Shown: positions 1 to 8,476, counted from the first letter of the stretch. The stretch is 51,016 bases of DNA from Paracoccaceae bacterium (GCA_947468085.1 CANIKY010000007.1:1-51016), one strand, 5' to 3'. The notes: a model not told the origin generated them from the letters alone. Translations and numbers: made by a program.

Positions 1-514
1 GCAAACGGCGCGCGTGTTGCACGATATCGCCCGCCGCGGTGGCGCGGCGTAAGGCCGTAGGGGCCACAGCGCGCGCCCGCAACCGTGAGGCGGCACGCAC
101 CAAGCTTGGGGAAAGGCGGCGGGCAAGGTGGGCGGCCTCGACCTGGCCTTGCAGCGCCAAGGCATCTTCAAAATAGGCTAAGACCACCGCCAGCACATCG
201 GCTGAAGTCCTCGCCATGGTCCCAACCCCCTGCCCCAGATAGGTTGCTGTCTGCCCATCGGGCAGAACGGCTGGCGTCATCGCCAAGGCGCGCAGGGCAA
301 AATCAAGGCGGTTGTGCTGGGCTTGGGACAGCGAAAGGGTCACGCCGTCCACCCCGCCACCCGGCTGCAGGGTTGCAACCGGCCAAGGCCCCGCTGTCGC
401 GCCCACCAGCATCAGCCCCGAAGCTTGCGCTGGTTTGGCGGTATGATCCCCCAAAACCGCCCGCAAAAGGCCACGCTCTGCCGCAAGCCCCGCCAGAAAC
501 AGATGGCCCGTCAT
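1..514 (-). CDS. TrgB-like protein, N-terminal part (gene runs off the left edge)
   Basis: An open frame starts at the ATG at 514 and stays open to base 2, so only the first 171 residues are visible. The start reads MTGHLFLAGLAAERGLLRAV, which resembles the gamma-glutamylcyclotransferase-like N-terminal domain of Rhodobacter TrgB/NUDIX proteins. A helical stretch rich in Ala, Arg and Leu follows and ends at the edge with HARRL. The NUDIX box itself would lie outside the window, so the family call rests on memory of TrgB proteins and on gene order. It begins 29 nt after the cfa stop, so it is probably co-transcribed with phrB and cfa. TrgB was linked to tellurite resistance in Rhodobacter; NUDIX relatives hydrolyse ADP-ribose. 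That the frame is coding is fairly sure; the name is tentative. Confidence 0.55.
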   Translation of the reverse strand, partial: MTGHLFLAGLAAERGLLRAVLGDHTAKPAQASGLMLVGATAGPWPVATLQPGGGVDGVTLSLSQAQHNRLDFALRALAMTPAVLPDGQTATYLGQGVGTMARTSADVLAVVLAYFEDALALQGQVEAAHLARRLSPSLVRAASRLRARAVAPTALRRATAAGDIVQHARRL

Positions 515-543
515 ACTATCCCTTTTCCACGGTTTAAACCGCC

Positions 544-1761
544 TTAAACCGCCGCAGGCCGCGCGATGGTGATCTGCGTCACATCACAATTGGACCCTTC
601 AAAAGCCCCGGCACACGACGTCAGATAAAAGTTCCACATCCGCCGGAACCGATCATCAAACCCCATCTTTGACACTTCCGCCCAGCGCGCGTTAAACGTA
701 TCGTGCCAGCGGCGCAGGGTTTGGCTGTAGCTTTTGCCAAACTCGACCGATCCCAAGACCTTCATCCCCGCCCGCTCCACCTCGCGGCGCAAAACAGAGG
801 GCGAGGGCAGCATCCCACCCGGGAATATGTATTTCTGAATGAAATCCACCGATTTGCGATAGGTTTCCCAGCGGTGATCGGCAATGGTGATGATCTGCAA
901 CGTGGCCTTTTTACCCGGGCGCAGACGGTTCAGCACCGTGTCGAAATAGACCGGCCAGAACTTTTCACCCACAGCCTCGAACATCTCGATCGAGGCGATG
1001 CCGTCGTAAACCCCCGTCTCGTCACGGTAATCTTGCAGCTTGATGTCGACCTTGTCCGACAGGCCAAGGCGCGCCATCCGGTCAACCGCGTATTTGTGTT
1101 GCTCAGCACTGATGGTCAGGCAGGTTACCTTTAGACCGCGCTGAGATGCGGCGTATTCGGCAAAACCGCCCCAGCCACAGCCAATCTCCAGCACATGATC
1201 GCCCGGTTGCACCCCCATCTTATCGACCATCGAGGCATATTTCTGCTCTTGCGCCTTTTCTAGGCTTTCCTGCCCGTTTTCAAAAAGAGCCGAGGAATAG
1301 GTCATGCTGTCATCCAGCCACAACCCATAGAAATCATTGCCCAGATCGTAATGGTAGCTGATGTTCTTCAGCGCCTGTTTCTTCGTGTTTGATTGCAGCC
1401 AAAAGCGAAAACGCTCATAGGCGCGCACCAAGGTCATGCCGGGAAAGCCATCATAGACGGCTTCATTGTCCATTTGGATCAGGTCCATGAACCCCATCAA
1501 GTCCGGGGTCGACCACCAGCCATCCAGATAAGCATCGCAAAAGCCCAGATCACCATCCCTGATCAAGCGCGCGAAAAGATCAGTGTTATGCACCTCGATC
1601 ATCACGGCGGGCCCAGGCTTTTTTCCCTCGGCGCGGAAGATGCGGCCATCAGGAAGCCGAAAATCCAAACGTCCGCGCTGCATGCGCGAAATGGTCGCGA
1701 AGGCAGGGCCAAAATAGCGCGGCAGGCCCTGTTGGCCCGCGGTAGAGGTTAGCACCGTCAT
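544..1761 (-). CDS. cfa: Cyclopropane-fatty-acyl-phospholipid synthase family methyltransferase
   Basis: 405 residues. The CFA synthase/mycolic acid methyltransferase signature is clear: HYDLGNDFYGLWLDDSMTYS, then the SAM-binding motif VLEIGCGWGGFAEYA, then SIEMFEAVGEKFW and YIFPGG near the lipid-binding cleft. The family transfers a methylene group from SAM to the double bond of unsaturated phospholipid acyl chains at the cytoplasmic membrane surface. I chose the ATG at 1761 (MTVLTSTAGQQ) because GGGGGA lies just upstream. A GTG at 1812 directly after the phrB stop would add 17 residues. It sits between phrB and a TrgB-like gene, all on the minus strand, which suggests a light or oxidative stress unit. 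Roseobacter relatives of CFA synthase can have other lipid substrates, so the exact reaction is not certain. Confidence 0.88.
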   Translation of the reverse strand: MTVLTSTAGQQGLPRYFGPAFATISRMQRGRLDFRLPDGRIFRAEGKKPGPAVMIEVHNTDLFARLIRDGDLGFCDAYLDGWWSTPDLMGFMDLIQMDNEAVYDGFPGMTLVRAYERFRFWLQSNTKKQALKNISYHYDLGNDFYGLWLDDSMTYSSALFENGQESLEKAQEQKYASMVDKMGVQPGDHVLEIGCGWGGFAEYAASQRGLKVTCLTISAEQHKYAVDRMARLGLSDKVDIKLQDYRDETGVYDGIASIEMFEAVGEKFWPVYFDTVLNRLRPGKKATLQIITIADHRWETYRKSVDFIQKYIFPGGMLPSPSVLRREVERAGMKVLGSVEFGKSYSQTLRRWHDTFNARWAEVSKMGFDDRFRRMWNFYLTSCAGAFEGSNCDVTQITIARPAAV

Positions 1762-1812
1762 ATTTCCCCCGTCGAAGTCTTTTGAGTATGTTTCCAGAAG
1801 ATCGCCAGACAC

Positions 1813-3225
1813 TCAAGCCTTTCGTTGCGCATAAGCCGCCAAGGCGCGCGCACGGCCGTCTGGAAGGCTGATCAGGGGCGGTGGATAGGGGCGTTTGGGG
1901 TCCAAGCGCCAGGATATTGGGGCTGCGGCAAAGAAATCCAGCGCGGGTTTGGGCGGTGTGGCGGACAGTTCTGCGACATAGCGGGCGCGATAGGACTGGT
2001 CGGGGTCGAAGTTTTGCGCCTGCGTGGTGGGGTTGAACACCCGAAAATAGGGGGCGGCATCGGGGCCCGATCCCGCCACCCACTGCCAGCCCATGGCATT
2101 GGCGGCAGGGTCCCAATCGGTCAGGCATTGAGCGAACCACGCTTGGCCGACGCGCCAATCGGTCAGCAGGTGCTTGGTAAGATACGAAGCCACAATCATC
2201 CGCGCGCGGTTGTGCATGGTACCCGTGACAAACATCTGGCGCATGGCGGCATCGACCACAGGCTCGCCCGTCTGGCCGCGCCGCCAAGCTTCGGCATCGG
2301 GGTTGTCAGCGCGCCAGCCAAAGCCCTCCCATTCGGGGCGCCAATTGGTATGGGCGATGTGCGGGGTGTGGTGCATCAAAGCCCAAGCAAATTCGCGCCA
2401 GACCAGTTCTTTCAAAAAGTGCTCGGCCCCTGCCGCCCCTTCGTGCAGGGCGCGCTGGCCAGCGTGCCAAATCTGGCGCGGGCTGATCTCGCCGTAGGTT
2501 AGGTTTTCCGACAGCCCCGAACTGGCATCTTGCGCCAAAAAATCGCGCTGCAGTTTATATCCGTCCGCTTTGATATCAATAAAAGCCGCCAAGCGGGCCA
2601 TGGCTGCCGCCTCGCCCACCTGCTGATAAGGGCGCACGACCGCTGCCCCCCGCCGCATTCCAGCGCCCAAGTCCCAAGACGCCAAATCGTCCGAGACGGG
2701 CCATACATCAGGCGCTGGCAAAGCCTTAGGCGCCGGCAAAGGGGGCGCAACAGGCAAGCCTTTCACTGCGTTCCAAAAGGGCGTGTAAACCCGATAAAAC
2801 CCACCCGCCCCCGTCAGCACGGCCGCAGGTTCATGCAGCAAGAACCCCGGCCGCGAACCAGCCAACAACCCGCGCCCCTTCACCATCGCCTTCACCAACG
2901 CATCACGCGGTGTCGTGTTCGGGTCATAACTGCGGCTCCACAGCACGCCCGCGGCCTGCGTCTCATCCAGTAAAGCAGCCAACACCTGCGGGGCAGGCCC
3001 GCGCCGCAAGATAAGCCGGCTGCCCATTGACTGTAAGCGCAGCGCAAATGCCTCAACCGCCAAACCCCAGCGCCACAAAGCGGCAGGTCCCATAGCCAGC
3101 GTTTCAGGGTCCAGCACCACCAATGGCAAAACAGGATGCCCCAAAGCCAAAGCCGCGTGCAACGCCGGGTGATCCGCCAGACGAAAATCGCGGCGAAACC
3201 ACACTATGATCGGTTGCTTGGTCAT
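1813..3225 (-). CDS. phrB: Deoxyribodipyrimidine photolyase
   Basis: 470 residues, the usual length for a class I CPD photolyase. The N-terminal antenna domain starts IVWFRRDFRLADHPAL, typical of photolyases. The C-terminal FAD domain has LTYGEISPRQIW, ELVWREFAW, GEPVVDAAMRQM, GTMHNRARMIVASYLTKHLL and DWDPAANAMGWQW, which include the FAD-binding and thymine-dimer-pocket residues and the tryptophans used for photoreduction. It repairs UV-induced cyclobutane pyrimidine dimers using blue light. It is first in a probable minus-strand operon with cfa and the TrgB-like gene: its stop lies 51 nt before the chosen cfa start. Confidence 0.95.
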   Translation of the reverse strand: MTKQPIIVWFRRDFRLADHPALHAALALGHPVLPLVVLDPETLAMGPAALWRWGLAVEAFALRLQSMGSRLILRRGPAPQVLAALLDETQAAGVLWSRSYDPNTTPRDALVKAMVKGRGLLAGSRPGFLLHEPAAVLTGAGGFYRVYTPFWNAVKGLPVAPPLPAPKALPAPDVWPVSDDLASWDLGAGMRRGAAVVRPYQQVGEAAAMARLAAFIDIKADGYKLQRDFLAQDASSGLSENLTYGEISPRQIWHAGQRALHEGAAGAEHFLKELVWREFAWALMHHTPHIAHTNWRPEWEGFGWRADNPDAEAWRRGQTGEPVVDAAMRQMFVTGTMHNRARMIVASYLTKHLLTDWRVGQAWFAQCLTDWDPAANAMGWQWVAGSGPDAAPYFRVFNPTTQAQNFDPDQSYRARYVAELSATPPKPALDFFAAAPISWRLDPKRPYPPPLISLPDGRARALAAYAQRKA

Positions 3226-3285
3226 AACATCTCCCGCTATGTCAAAGACTTACACCTGCAACTTCCGCACAGATCACTTTGGCTT

Positions 3286-3345
3286 TCATCTTGGCAAGAA
3301 TACTCTCAGGGGGGAAGTCGGGGGTGGGGGGCACAAGGCCCCCGG
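3286..3345. repeat. GC-rich intergenic element with short hairpin
   Basis: Between phrB and the aminotransferase gene, both on the minus strand, is a G-run-rich stretch. It contains CTTGGCAAGAATACTCTCAG (3289-3308), several runs of five or six G, and a perfect 6-bp hairpin GGGGGC/GCCCCC at 3327-3343. I recall similar 'AAATACTC...GGGGG...GGGGGC' stretches between genes in many Rhodobacteraceae genomes. It may act as a terminator or processing site for the aminotransferase transcript, but there is no T-run. Only one copy is visible in this window. Confidence 0.3.
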
Positions 3346-3347
3346 CC

Positions 3348-4583
3348 CTACAGAACCCGGTCCAAGGCCCCAATCAGGCGTGTTACATCCTGCGCGTCGG
3401 TATAATGCACTGCCGACAGGCGCAGCACGCCAAGCGCGCGGTCAATCCCCATCGCCTCAATCGGACGCACAGCATAGAAATCCCCTGCCCAGCAGGCGAT
3501 GCCATGGTCCGCCAACGCCTGCGAGACGGGCTCGGCATCTCGGTTCAGTGCCACGGCCACAGTCGGCGCACGCTGGCCTGCTGAACGCGGGCCTACCAAT
3601 CGCACATCATTGCGCGCGGCCAAATAGTCTAACAGCGGTTGAATAACCGCCACTTCTTGGGCACGCATCAGATCATGCACCACGCGGTTGCGTTCGGCGG
3701 GGGCTACAGTTTGGCCGGGGCAATGATGGGCATAAAGCGCGTCGATATAATCGGCCATGCCCGCACAGGCCGCGATCTGGGCATGGTCAGGGCCTGCAGG
3801 AGTGAATCGTTTGTAAAGGCTGCCTGCATTGAACCAATGGCCTTGCGAGGGCAATTCTGCGCCAAAATCCGACCGGATCAGCATCAGGCCTTGATGTGGG
3901 CCGTAGGTTTTATAGGCCGAAAACAGATAGACATCGCAGCCAAGGGCGGGGAAATCCGGCAAGCCATGCGGTGCATAGCTGACCCCGTCCACCACAGTGC
4001 GCACGCCCGCAGCCCGCGCCATGGCGCAAATCTCGGCCACAGGGTTGATCTCGGCCACGACATTCGAGCAATGGGGAAAGCACAAAAGCCGCACCTTGCC
4101 ATCAGCCAGCAAGGGCACCAAAGCCGCAGGGTCCAGATGGCCTGTGTCCGGATCAATCTGCCATTCACGCACCTCGATCCCCTCATCGGCCAAGCGCCGC
4201 CAAACGCCCGAGTTCGCCTCATGATCCTGATTGGTCACGACAATCGCGGCTTTTTGCCCGCGCAGCCCAATGCGAACCGCATTGGCCAGCACAAAGGTAT
4301 TGGCGCTGGTGGAAGGCCCAAAGGACAGTTCTTCTGCCGCGCAGCCCATCAGGGCGGACAAACGGTCCCGCGCCTCGTTCATCTCGGCCCCGCCTTCAGT
4401 GGCACCGGGATAGGGCGCATAGGGCTGAACTTTGCGGTCGGTGTAAAAGCGGTGCAACCGGTCCACCACTTGGACGCAGGGAAACGATCCACCGGCATTT
4501 TCAAAAAAGGCATGGCCCGACAGAACCGGGCTTTGAAAGGCCGGAAACTGGGCACGCACGAAGGTCATATCAAGCGCAGACAT
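3348..4583 (-). CDS. Class V aminotransferase, cysteine desulfurase-like (VC1184 type)
   Basis: 411 residues of a PLP-dependent fold type I enzyme. Visible marks are FFENAGGSFPCVQVVDRL near the N-terminus, the cofactor region LSFGPSTSANTFVLANAV, an acidic FPHCSNVVAEINPVAEI stretch, VVDGVSYAPHG (the PLP aspartate region), and the probable Schiff-base lysine in YLFSAYKTYGPHQG. This matches the 'cysteine desulfurase-like' subfamily rather than IscS/SufS, and the true substrate of that group is not settled. The start at 4583 (MSALDMTFVRAQFPAF) has GGAG upstream at suitable spacing. The frame stays open to 4721, but those residues do not look like this family. It is divergent from the binding-protein gene at 4899. 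Confidence 0.82.
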   Translation of the reverse strand: MSALDMTFVRAQFPAFQSPVLSGHAFFENAGGSFPCVQVVDRLHRFYTDRKVQPYAPYPGATEGGAEMNEARDRLSALMGCAAEELSFGPSTSANTFVLANAVRIGLRGQKAAIVVTNQDHEANSGVWRRLADEGIEVREWQIDPDTGHLDPAALVPLLADGKVRLLCFPHCSNVVAEINPVAEICAMARAAGVRTVVDGVSYAPHGLPDFPALGCDVYLFSAYKTYGPHQGLMLIRSDFGAELPSQGHWFNAGSLYKRFTPAGPDHAQIAACAGMADYIDALYAHHCPGQTVAPAERNRVVHDLMRAQEVAVIQPLLDYLAARNDVRLVGPRSAGQRAPTVAVALNRDAEPVSQALADHGIACWAGDFYAVRPIEAMGIDRALGVLRLSAVHYTDAQDVTRLIGALDRVL

Positions 4584-4898
4584 GGCTGGCCGCTCCATCA
4601 TTAGGGGTGCCTCAAAGGGCGGGGGTGGCAGGTCTTCCAGCCAAGCCGCGCAGTTTACGCGGCAGAGGCCGTCAAAGACGACCTCATCCCAAGTCGTAAC
4701 AACCACGCCCCCATCGTGCAAGCGGCCCTGACAGCAGGTTTGCGCATCAAACGCCTATTTGGGGGCAACAATCCAGCGAGTTGCAATCGGCCCTTGCTTG
4801 CCTGCGGCTTTGGGGTAAATTCTTACCCGAACTTACTTAGCAACGGGATGTTTTGGCGCGGTTTTAGCGAGATTGCGCCGCATCAGATAGGAGAGACG
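4584..4898. other. Divergent intergenic region (315 bp)
   Basis: This gap separates the aminotransferase gene (leftward) from the binding-protein gene (rightward) and must hold promoters for both. It becomes AT-richer towards the binding-protein side, around GGGGTAAATTCTTACCCG at 4812-4829, which contains a small inverted repeat (GGGTAA/TTACCC). I could not pick a convincing -35/-10 pair, and I see no RNA gene. Confidence 0.4.
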
Positions 4899-5960
4899 AT
4901 GTCACACTTCACAAGGTTCTTCACCGGTACGGCCCTGGCACTGACCCTAGGCTTTGGCGGAACGGTGGCGCAGGCTGGCGATCCTGACCTGACCGCCTTT
5001 GACTGGTCAAGCTTCCAGTTGCCCGATCTTCTGGCGACTTACGTCAGCCAGCACGGCGATATGCCCACTTTCTCGATCTTCGCGGACGATGACGAGGCAT
5101 TTCAAAAGCTGTCATCCGGTTTTAAAGCCGATGTGGCCCATCCTTGCAGCCAGATGATCCAGAAATACCGCGATGCAGGGCTGATTGAACCTTGGGACAC
5201 CGCCAAGATTCCCAACTTTGGCGAGATTTCTCCGGCGTTCTTGAACTCCAAGATTTTCCAAGATGACACCGGCGTTTGGTTCATTCCGACCGATTTTGCC
5301 TATACAGCCGTGGGCTACAACACCACCGAAGTTCCGGCCGAGGATGTGGTGAGTTTGGATGTCTTTACCAACGCCAAATATGCCGGCCGCATTTCGCTGC
5401 CTGACAATGCCGATGACGTCTGGGCCTTGGCCCTTTTGGCCACAGGCGTCAGCGATTGGACCAATGTTTCCGACGACCAATTCAAAGCCGCCGCCGATTG
5501 GCTGCGCGCCGTACATCCCAATGTCCTAGCCTATTGGGCCGACCCTGCACAACTAAGCCAACTGATGGCCTCGGGCGAAGTGCTGGTGTCTTGGACATGG
5601 AACGACACCATAGCCCTGCTGCGGGCAGAAAACTTCCCCGTGGGGTTCCAGCGCCAAGCCAAAGAGGGCGCATCAAGCTGGTTTTGCGGCTGGGTCAATC
5701 TGAAAGACGGGCCGGGTAAAGAAGACAAGGCCTACGATTTCATCAACGCTTGGCTGGATCACGGCGCAGCCCAGCCTTTGCTGGACAATGTGGGCTATGC
5801 CTCGACCAATGCCGTGTCGATGCAAAGCATTGATCTTGCAGCGCTGAAGGCTGCAGATGTTGATCCTTTAACCTCAACCCTTCTGGCCCAGACCCCGATC
5901 GACCCGGCCCTGCGCGACCGCATGGTCAACGAGTTCGAGCAGATCAAGTCGGGCTTCTGA
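4899..5960 (+). CDS. Orphan periplasmic binding protein, PotD/PotF-like
   Basis: 353 residues. The N-terminus is a Sec signal peptide with a hydrophobic core (FFTGTALALTLGFGG) and a probable cleavage site after VAQA. The mature part has the layout of polyamine-type ABC binding proteins: FSIFADDDEAFQKLSSGF, VWFIPTDFAYTAVGYNTTEV, and a late VLVSWTWNDTIALL segment. The start has AGGAGAG six bases upstream (4888-4894). No permease or ATPase gene is next to it, and a strong terminator follows the stop, so the gene is monocistronic. It may feed a transporter encoded elsewhere. The ligand is not readable from sequence; polyamine or another cationic amine is the family expectation. Confidence 0.82.
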   Translation: MSHFTRFFTGTALALTLGFGGTVAQAGDPDLTAFDWSSFQLPDLLATYVSQHGDMPTFSIFADDDEAFQKLSSGFKADVAHPCSQMIQKYRDAGLIEPWDTAKIPNFGEISPAFLNSKIFQDDTGVWFIPTDFAYTAVGYNTTEVPAEDVVSLDVFTNAKYAGRISLPDNADDVWALALLATGVSDWTNVSDDQFKAAADWLRAVHPNVLAYWADPAQLSQLMASGEVLVSWTWNDTIALLRAENFPVGFQRQAKEGASSWFCGWVNLKDGPGKEDKAYDFINAWLDHGAAQPLLDNVGYASTNAVSMQSIDLAALKAADVDPLTSTLLAQTPIDPALRDRMVNEFEQIKSGF

Positions 5961-5981
5961 GGCCCTCTGCGTGACCGTGAC

Positions 5982-6013
5982 AGGCCCGGCGCTCCATCGC
6001 CGGGCCTGTTTGC
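5982..6013 (+). terminator. Rho-independent terminator after the binding-protein gene
   Basis: A perfect 10-bp GC-rich stem (AGGCCCGGCG at 5982-5991 pairing with 5998-6007) has a 6-nt loop and is followed by GTTTG. It begins 21 nt after the stop codon at 5960. Confidence 0.8.
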
Positions 6014-6060
6014 TGCAGACTCCGCCGTTCTGGTTGGGTCCGCTGTGGAGAAAAGGCCTG

Positions 6061-6747
6061 ATGATGGAAGACCCGGTGCCGCATTTCTCCAACCCCAAGG
6101 CGATTTCAAGCTATGCCGATTCGGCACGCCGGATGGTGCCGGGACTAAGCGACCTGCATCGCATGACCCTGCTGCTGCTGGCCGAGGGCGCGCCGCCTGA
6201 CGCCCGGGTGCTGGTTGTCGGCGCGGGGGGCGGGATGGAACTTGCCGTTTTCGCGCAAAGCCAGCCGGGCTGGCGGTTTGACGGCGTTGACCCGGCGCCC
6301 GCGATGCTGGCTGTGGCGGAGGAGACGCTGGGGCCCTTGATGGAGCGGGTGCGCCTGCACCAAGGCTATGTCGACACCGCCCCCGATGGCCCGTTCGATG
6401 CCGCAAGCTGCCTGCTGACGCTGCATTTCCTGACCCCGGAGGATCGCTTGCGCACGCTGCGGCTGATCCGCCAGCGCCTGAAGCCAGGTGCGCCCTTCGT
6501 GATGGCGCACCACAGCGTTGCGCAAGACCCGGAGGCGCGTGCGCTGTGGACCCGCCGCTTTGCGGCCTTTGGCGCCCTGCCGGGCGCGCCCCCGCCCGAC
6601 GCTGACCCCGCCCGCCCGACCCTGTTCGATCTGCTGCCCGTGCTGGCCCCCGAGGCGGAAGAGGCCCTGCTGCGCGAGGCGGGCTTTCGCGATGTCACCC
6701 TGTTTTACGCCGCTTTCTCGTTTCGTGGCTGGGTCGCCTGTGCCTAG
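6061..6747 (+). CDS. Class I SAM-dependent methyltransferase
   Basis: 228 residues. The SAM-binding motif I is VLVVGAGGGMELAVFA. An acidic motif II follows in FDGVDPAPAMLAVAEE, then a post-I region FDAASCLLTLHFLTPEDRL and RLKPGAPFVMAHH. The start at 6061 (MMEDPVPHF) has GGAG at 6047-6050; the second ATG at 6064 is also possible. No substrate domain is recognisable; small-molecule methyltransferases of this shape are common. Its codon use is richer in GC than the neighbouring binding-protein gene. It sits alone between a terminator and the ssrA promoter, so it needs its own promoter or read-through. Confidence 0.75.
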   Translation: MMEDPVPHFSNPKAISSYADSARRMVPGLSDLHRMTLLLLAEGAPPDARVLVVGAGGGMELAVFAQSQPGWRFDGVDPAPAMLAVAEETLGPLMERVRLHQGYVDTAPDGPFDAASCLLTLHFLTPEDRLRTLRLIRQRLKPGAPFVMAHHSVAQDPEARALWTRRFAAFGALPGAPPPDADPARPTLFDLLPVLAPEAEEALLREAGFRDVTLFYAAFSFRGWVACA

Positions 6748-6779
6748 GTCCTGACCCGCCTGTGATCCGCAGTCATCCC

Positions 6780-6808
6780 TTGCACTGGGGGGCGGCCGGG
6801 CCTATATC
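6780..6808 (+). promoter_or_regulatory. Probable ssrA promoter
   Basis: TTGCAC at 6780-6785, a 17-bp spacer and TATATC at 6803-6808 match the alphaproteobacterial housekeeping promoter pattern (CTTGAC-N17-CTATAT). Transcription would start near 6815, where the first tmRNA piece begins. Confidence 0.65.
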
Positions 6809-6811
6809 AGG

Positions 6812-7142
6812 TCTGTCCGGAGCAATCCGGACTATGGCGATAAACGCACCCATAATAGACGGATCGGACCCGGGGGCGGTACCCGGCGGCTCCACCAAAC
6901 CTCCTGTTCATTGCAGGCAATGGGGCCGAAATAGGATCGACGGACGTTCAAAGGGGCCAGCTTTCGCTCGGTGAGCTACCACCGTTATCGGTGCAAGATC
7001 ACAGTTGCCAATGACAACCGTGCTCCGGCTTATGCTCTGGCTGCGTGAGCAGTTCGAGAAAGCCAAACTAAGTCCTTGCGCTTAGCCGCGTAAGGCGGGG
7101 TTTGCAGGTACCTGGCAACAGAAACCTGCGCCTAATCCCATG
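6812..7142 (+). ncRNA. ssrA: tmRNA (ssrA), circularly permuted two-piece alphaproteobacterial form
   Basis: The acceptor piece comes first and ends in GGCGGCTCCACCA at 6885-6897. After a 25-nt intervening segment (6898-6922), the coding piece starts with GGGGCCGAAATAGGATCGAC at 6923. Bases GGGGCCG pair with CGGCTCC before the ACCA end (one G-U pair), forming the split tRNA-like acceptor stem. The tag frame runs from the resume codon GCC at 7007 to TGA at 7046-7048 and encodes ANDNRAPAYALAA, so the mature tag would be that plus the alanine from the charged tmRNA. The C-terminal ALAA is the usual ClpX-type degron. Processing would remove the intervening loop to give two RNAs. The outer ends are estimates; the 3' side probably closes with the hairpin GCAGGT...ACCTGC near 7104-7129. 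Confidence 0.93.
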
Positions 7143-7231
7143 CTAGCCGTCGTTGATCTATGGGCTTTGTCTTGCCCCTGTCACACAGCTGCCCCAAAAG
7201 GCGGGCAGTTTTGGGCCGCACACGAAGCATC

Positions 7232-8476
7232 ATGATCACCTATCGCACGCTGTTTAGTACCTTTCTGCGGATCGGAGTTTTGTCCTTTGGCGGGCCTGCG
7301 GCCCAAATATCCCTTCTGCACCGCACCTTGGTTGACGAGCGCCGCTGGATTTCTGATGCCGAGTTTCTATCGGCCCTGTCGTTTTGCATGCTCCTGCCAG
7401 GCCCCGAGGCGATGCAACTGGCCACCTGGACGGGCTGGAGGCTGAAAGGCCCTTGGGGCGGGCTGATTGCGGGGCTGTTGTTCGTGCTGCCGGGGGCCTT
7501 GGTGGTTTTGTTTCTTGCCGCGCTTTATGCCGAGTTTGGGCAGGTGCCTGTGGTGGCTGCGCTGTTTTCCGGCGTGCAGGCTGCTGTTGTGGCGGTGGTG
7601 GTTCAGGCGGTGATCCGCCTCGCACGGCGCGCGCTAAAGGGTCGGGCACATCGGGCGGCGGCCTTTCTGGCCTTTGCGGCGCTGGCAGGCTTTGGTCTGC
7701 CCTTTCCGGCGGTGATCGCGGTTGCAGGGCTTTATGGCTACCTGACCACGCAGGGGGCAGCACCGCCTTTCACCGGCCCGCGCCCTTGGGCGGCCACGGG
7801 ACGGGCTGTGACCATTTGGGGGCCGGTTTGGCTGCTGCCCTTGGCGGGGCTGGTTCTGGCCTCCCCCGGTTTTTATGCCGAGGTGGCAGTGTTTTTTTCC
7901 AAACTTGCGGTTGTCACCTTTGGCGGGGCCTATGCTGTTCTGGCATGGATGAGCCAAGCAGTGGTGGTGGAGAAAGGCTGGCTTACCGCACCCCAGATGA
8001 TGGATGCTTTGGGTCTGGCCGAGACAACGCCGGGGCCGTTGATTTTGGTGACAGAATTTGTGGCCTATGTGGCGGGCCACCAAAAAGACGGCTGGTCAGG
8101 CGGGTTTTGGGCGGCGCTGATCACGCTTTGGATGACTTTCGTGCCGTGCTTTTTATGGATCTTTGCCGCTGGCCCTTGGCTTGAGCGCATCACCCAAATG
8201 CCGCGCCTGTCAGGTGCGCTGCAGTGTATCACTGCCGCCGTGGTAGGGGTGATAGGTCATCTGTCGTTATGGTTTGCAGCCCATGTGGTCTTTGCACAAA
8301 TCGGGCGAATCGATCTGGGGCCGTTTCATGCACTTTGGCCAAACATTGCCTCTTTGCGGCCCTTGCCCGCGCTTATGGCCCTAGGCGCAGCCTATCTTTT
8401 GCTGCAGCGGCATTGGCCTTTGCCTGTGGTGCTGGCACTTTCGGGGATGGTCAGTGCTATCGGGGCGTGGATGTGA
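7232..8476 (+). CDS. chrA: Chromate transporter family protein, two-domain ChrA
   Basis: 414 residues with two chromate-transporter repeats. The N-terminal half has the signature FLRIGVLSFGGPAAQISLLH and FCMLLPGPEAMQLATWTGWR. The C-terminal half repeats it as FFSKLAVVTFGGAYAVLAWM and DALGLAETTPGPLILVTEFV. About ten hydrophobic segments are visible, so it is an inner-membrane protein. Family members export chromate in exchange for protons or take part in sulfate-related anion transport. The ATG at 7232 (MITYRTLFSTFLRIG) is preferred; a frame extension to 7160 looks non-coding. It lies between ssrA and sspB with the same orientation, but a functional link is not evident. Confidence 0.88.
   Translation: MITYRTLFSTFLRIGVLSFGGPAAQISLLHRTLVDERRWISDAEFLSALSFCMLLPGPEAMQLATWTGWRLKGPWGGLIAGLLFVLPGALVVLFLAALYAEFGQVPVVAALFSGVQAAVVAVVVQAVIRLARRALKGRAHRAAAFLAFAALAGFGLPFPAVIAVAGLYGYLTTQGAAPPFTGPRPWAATGRAVTIWGPVWLLPLAGLVLASPGFYAEVAVFFSKLAVVTFGGAYAVLAWMSQAVVVEKGWLTAPQMMDALGLAETTPGPLILVTEFVAYVAGHQKDGWSGGFWAALITLWMTFVPCFLWIFAAGPWLERITQMPRLSGALQCITAAVVGVIGHLSLWFAAHVVFAQIGRIDLGPFHALWPNIASLRPLPALMALGAAYLLLQRHWPLPVVLALSGMVSAIGAWM

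Noticed and set aside
85-547. Plus-strand frames at the left edge
   Set aside because: They are very rich in Pro, Arg and Ala and have no ribosome site. The minus-strand frame from 514 has natural composition and fits the operon.
4584-4721. N-terminal extension of the class V aminotransferase by 46 residues
   Set aside because: The frame is open, but the residues do not resemble the family start, and the ATG at 4583 has a good ribosome site.
6762-6974. A 70-residue frame over the ssrA promoter and acceptor piece
   Set aside because: The region is fully explained by the tmRNA gene and its promoter.
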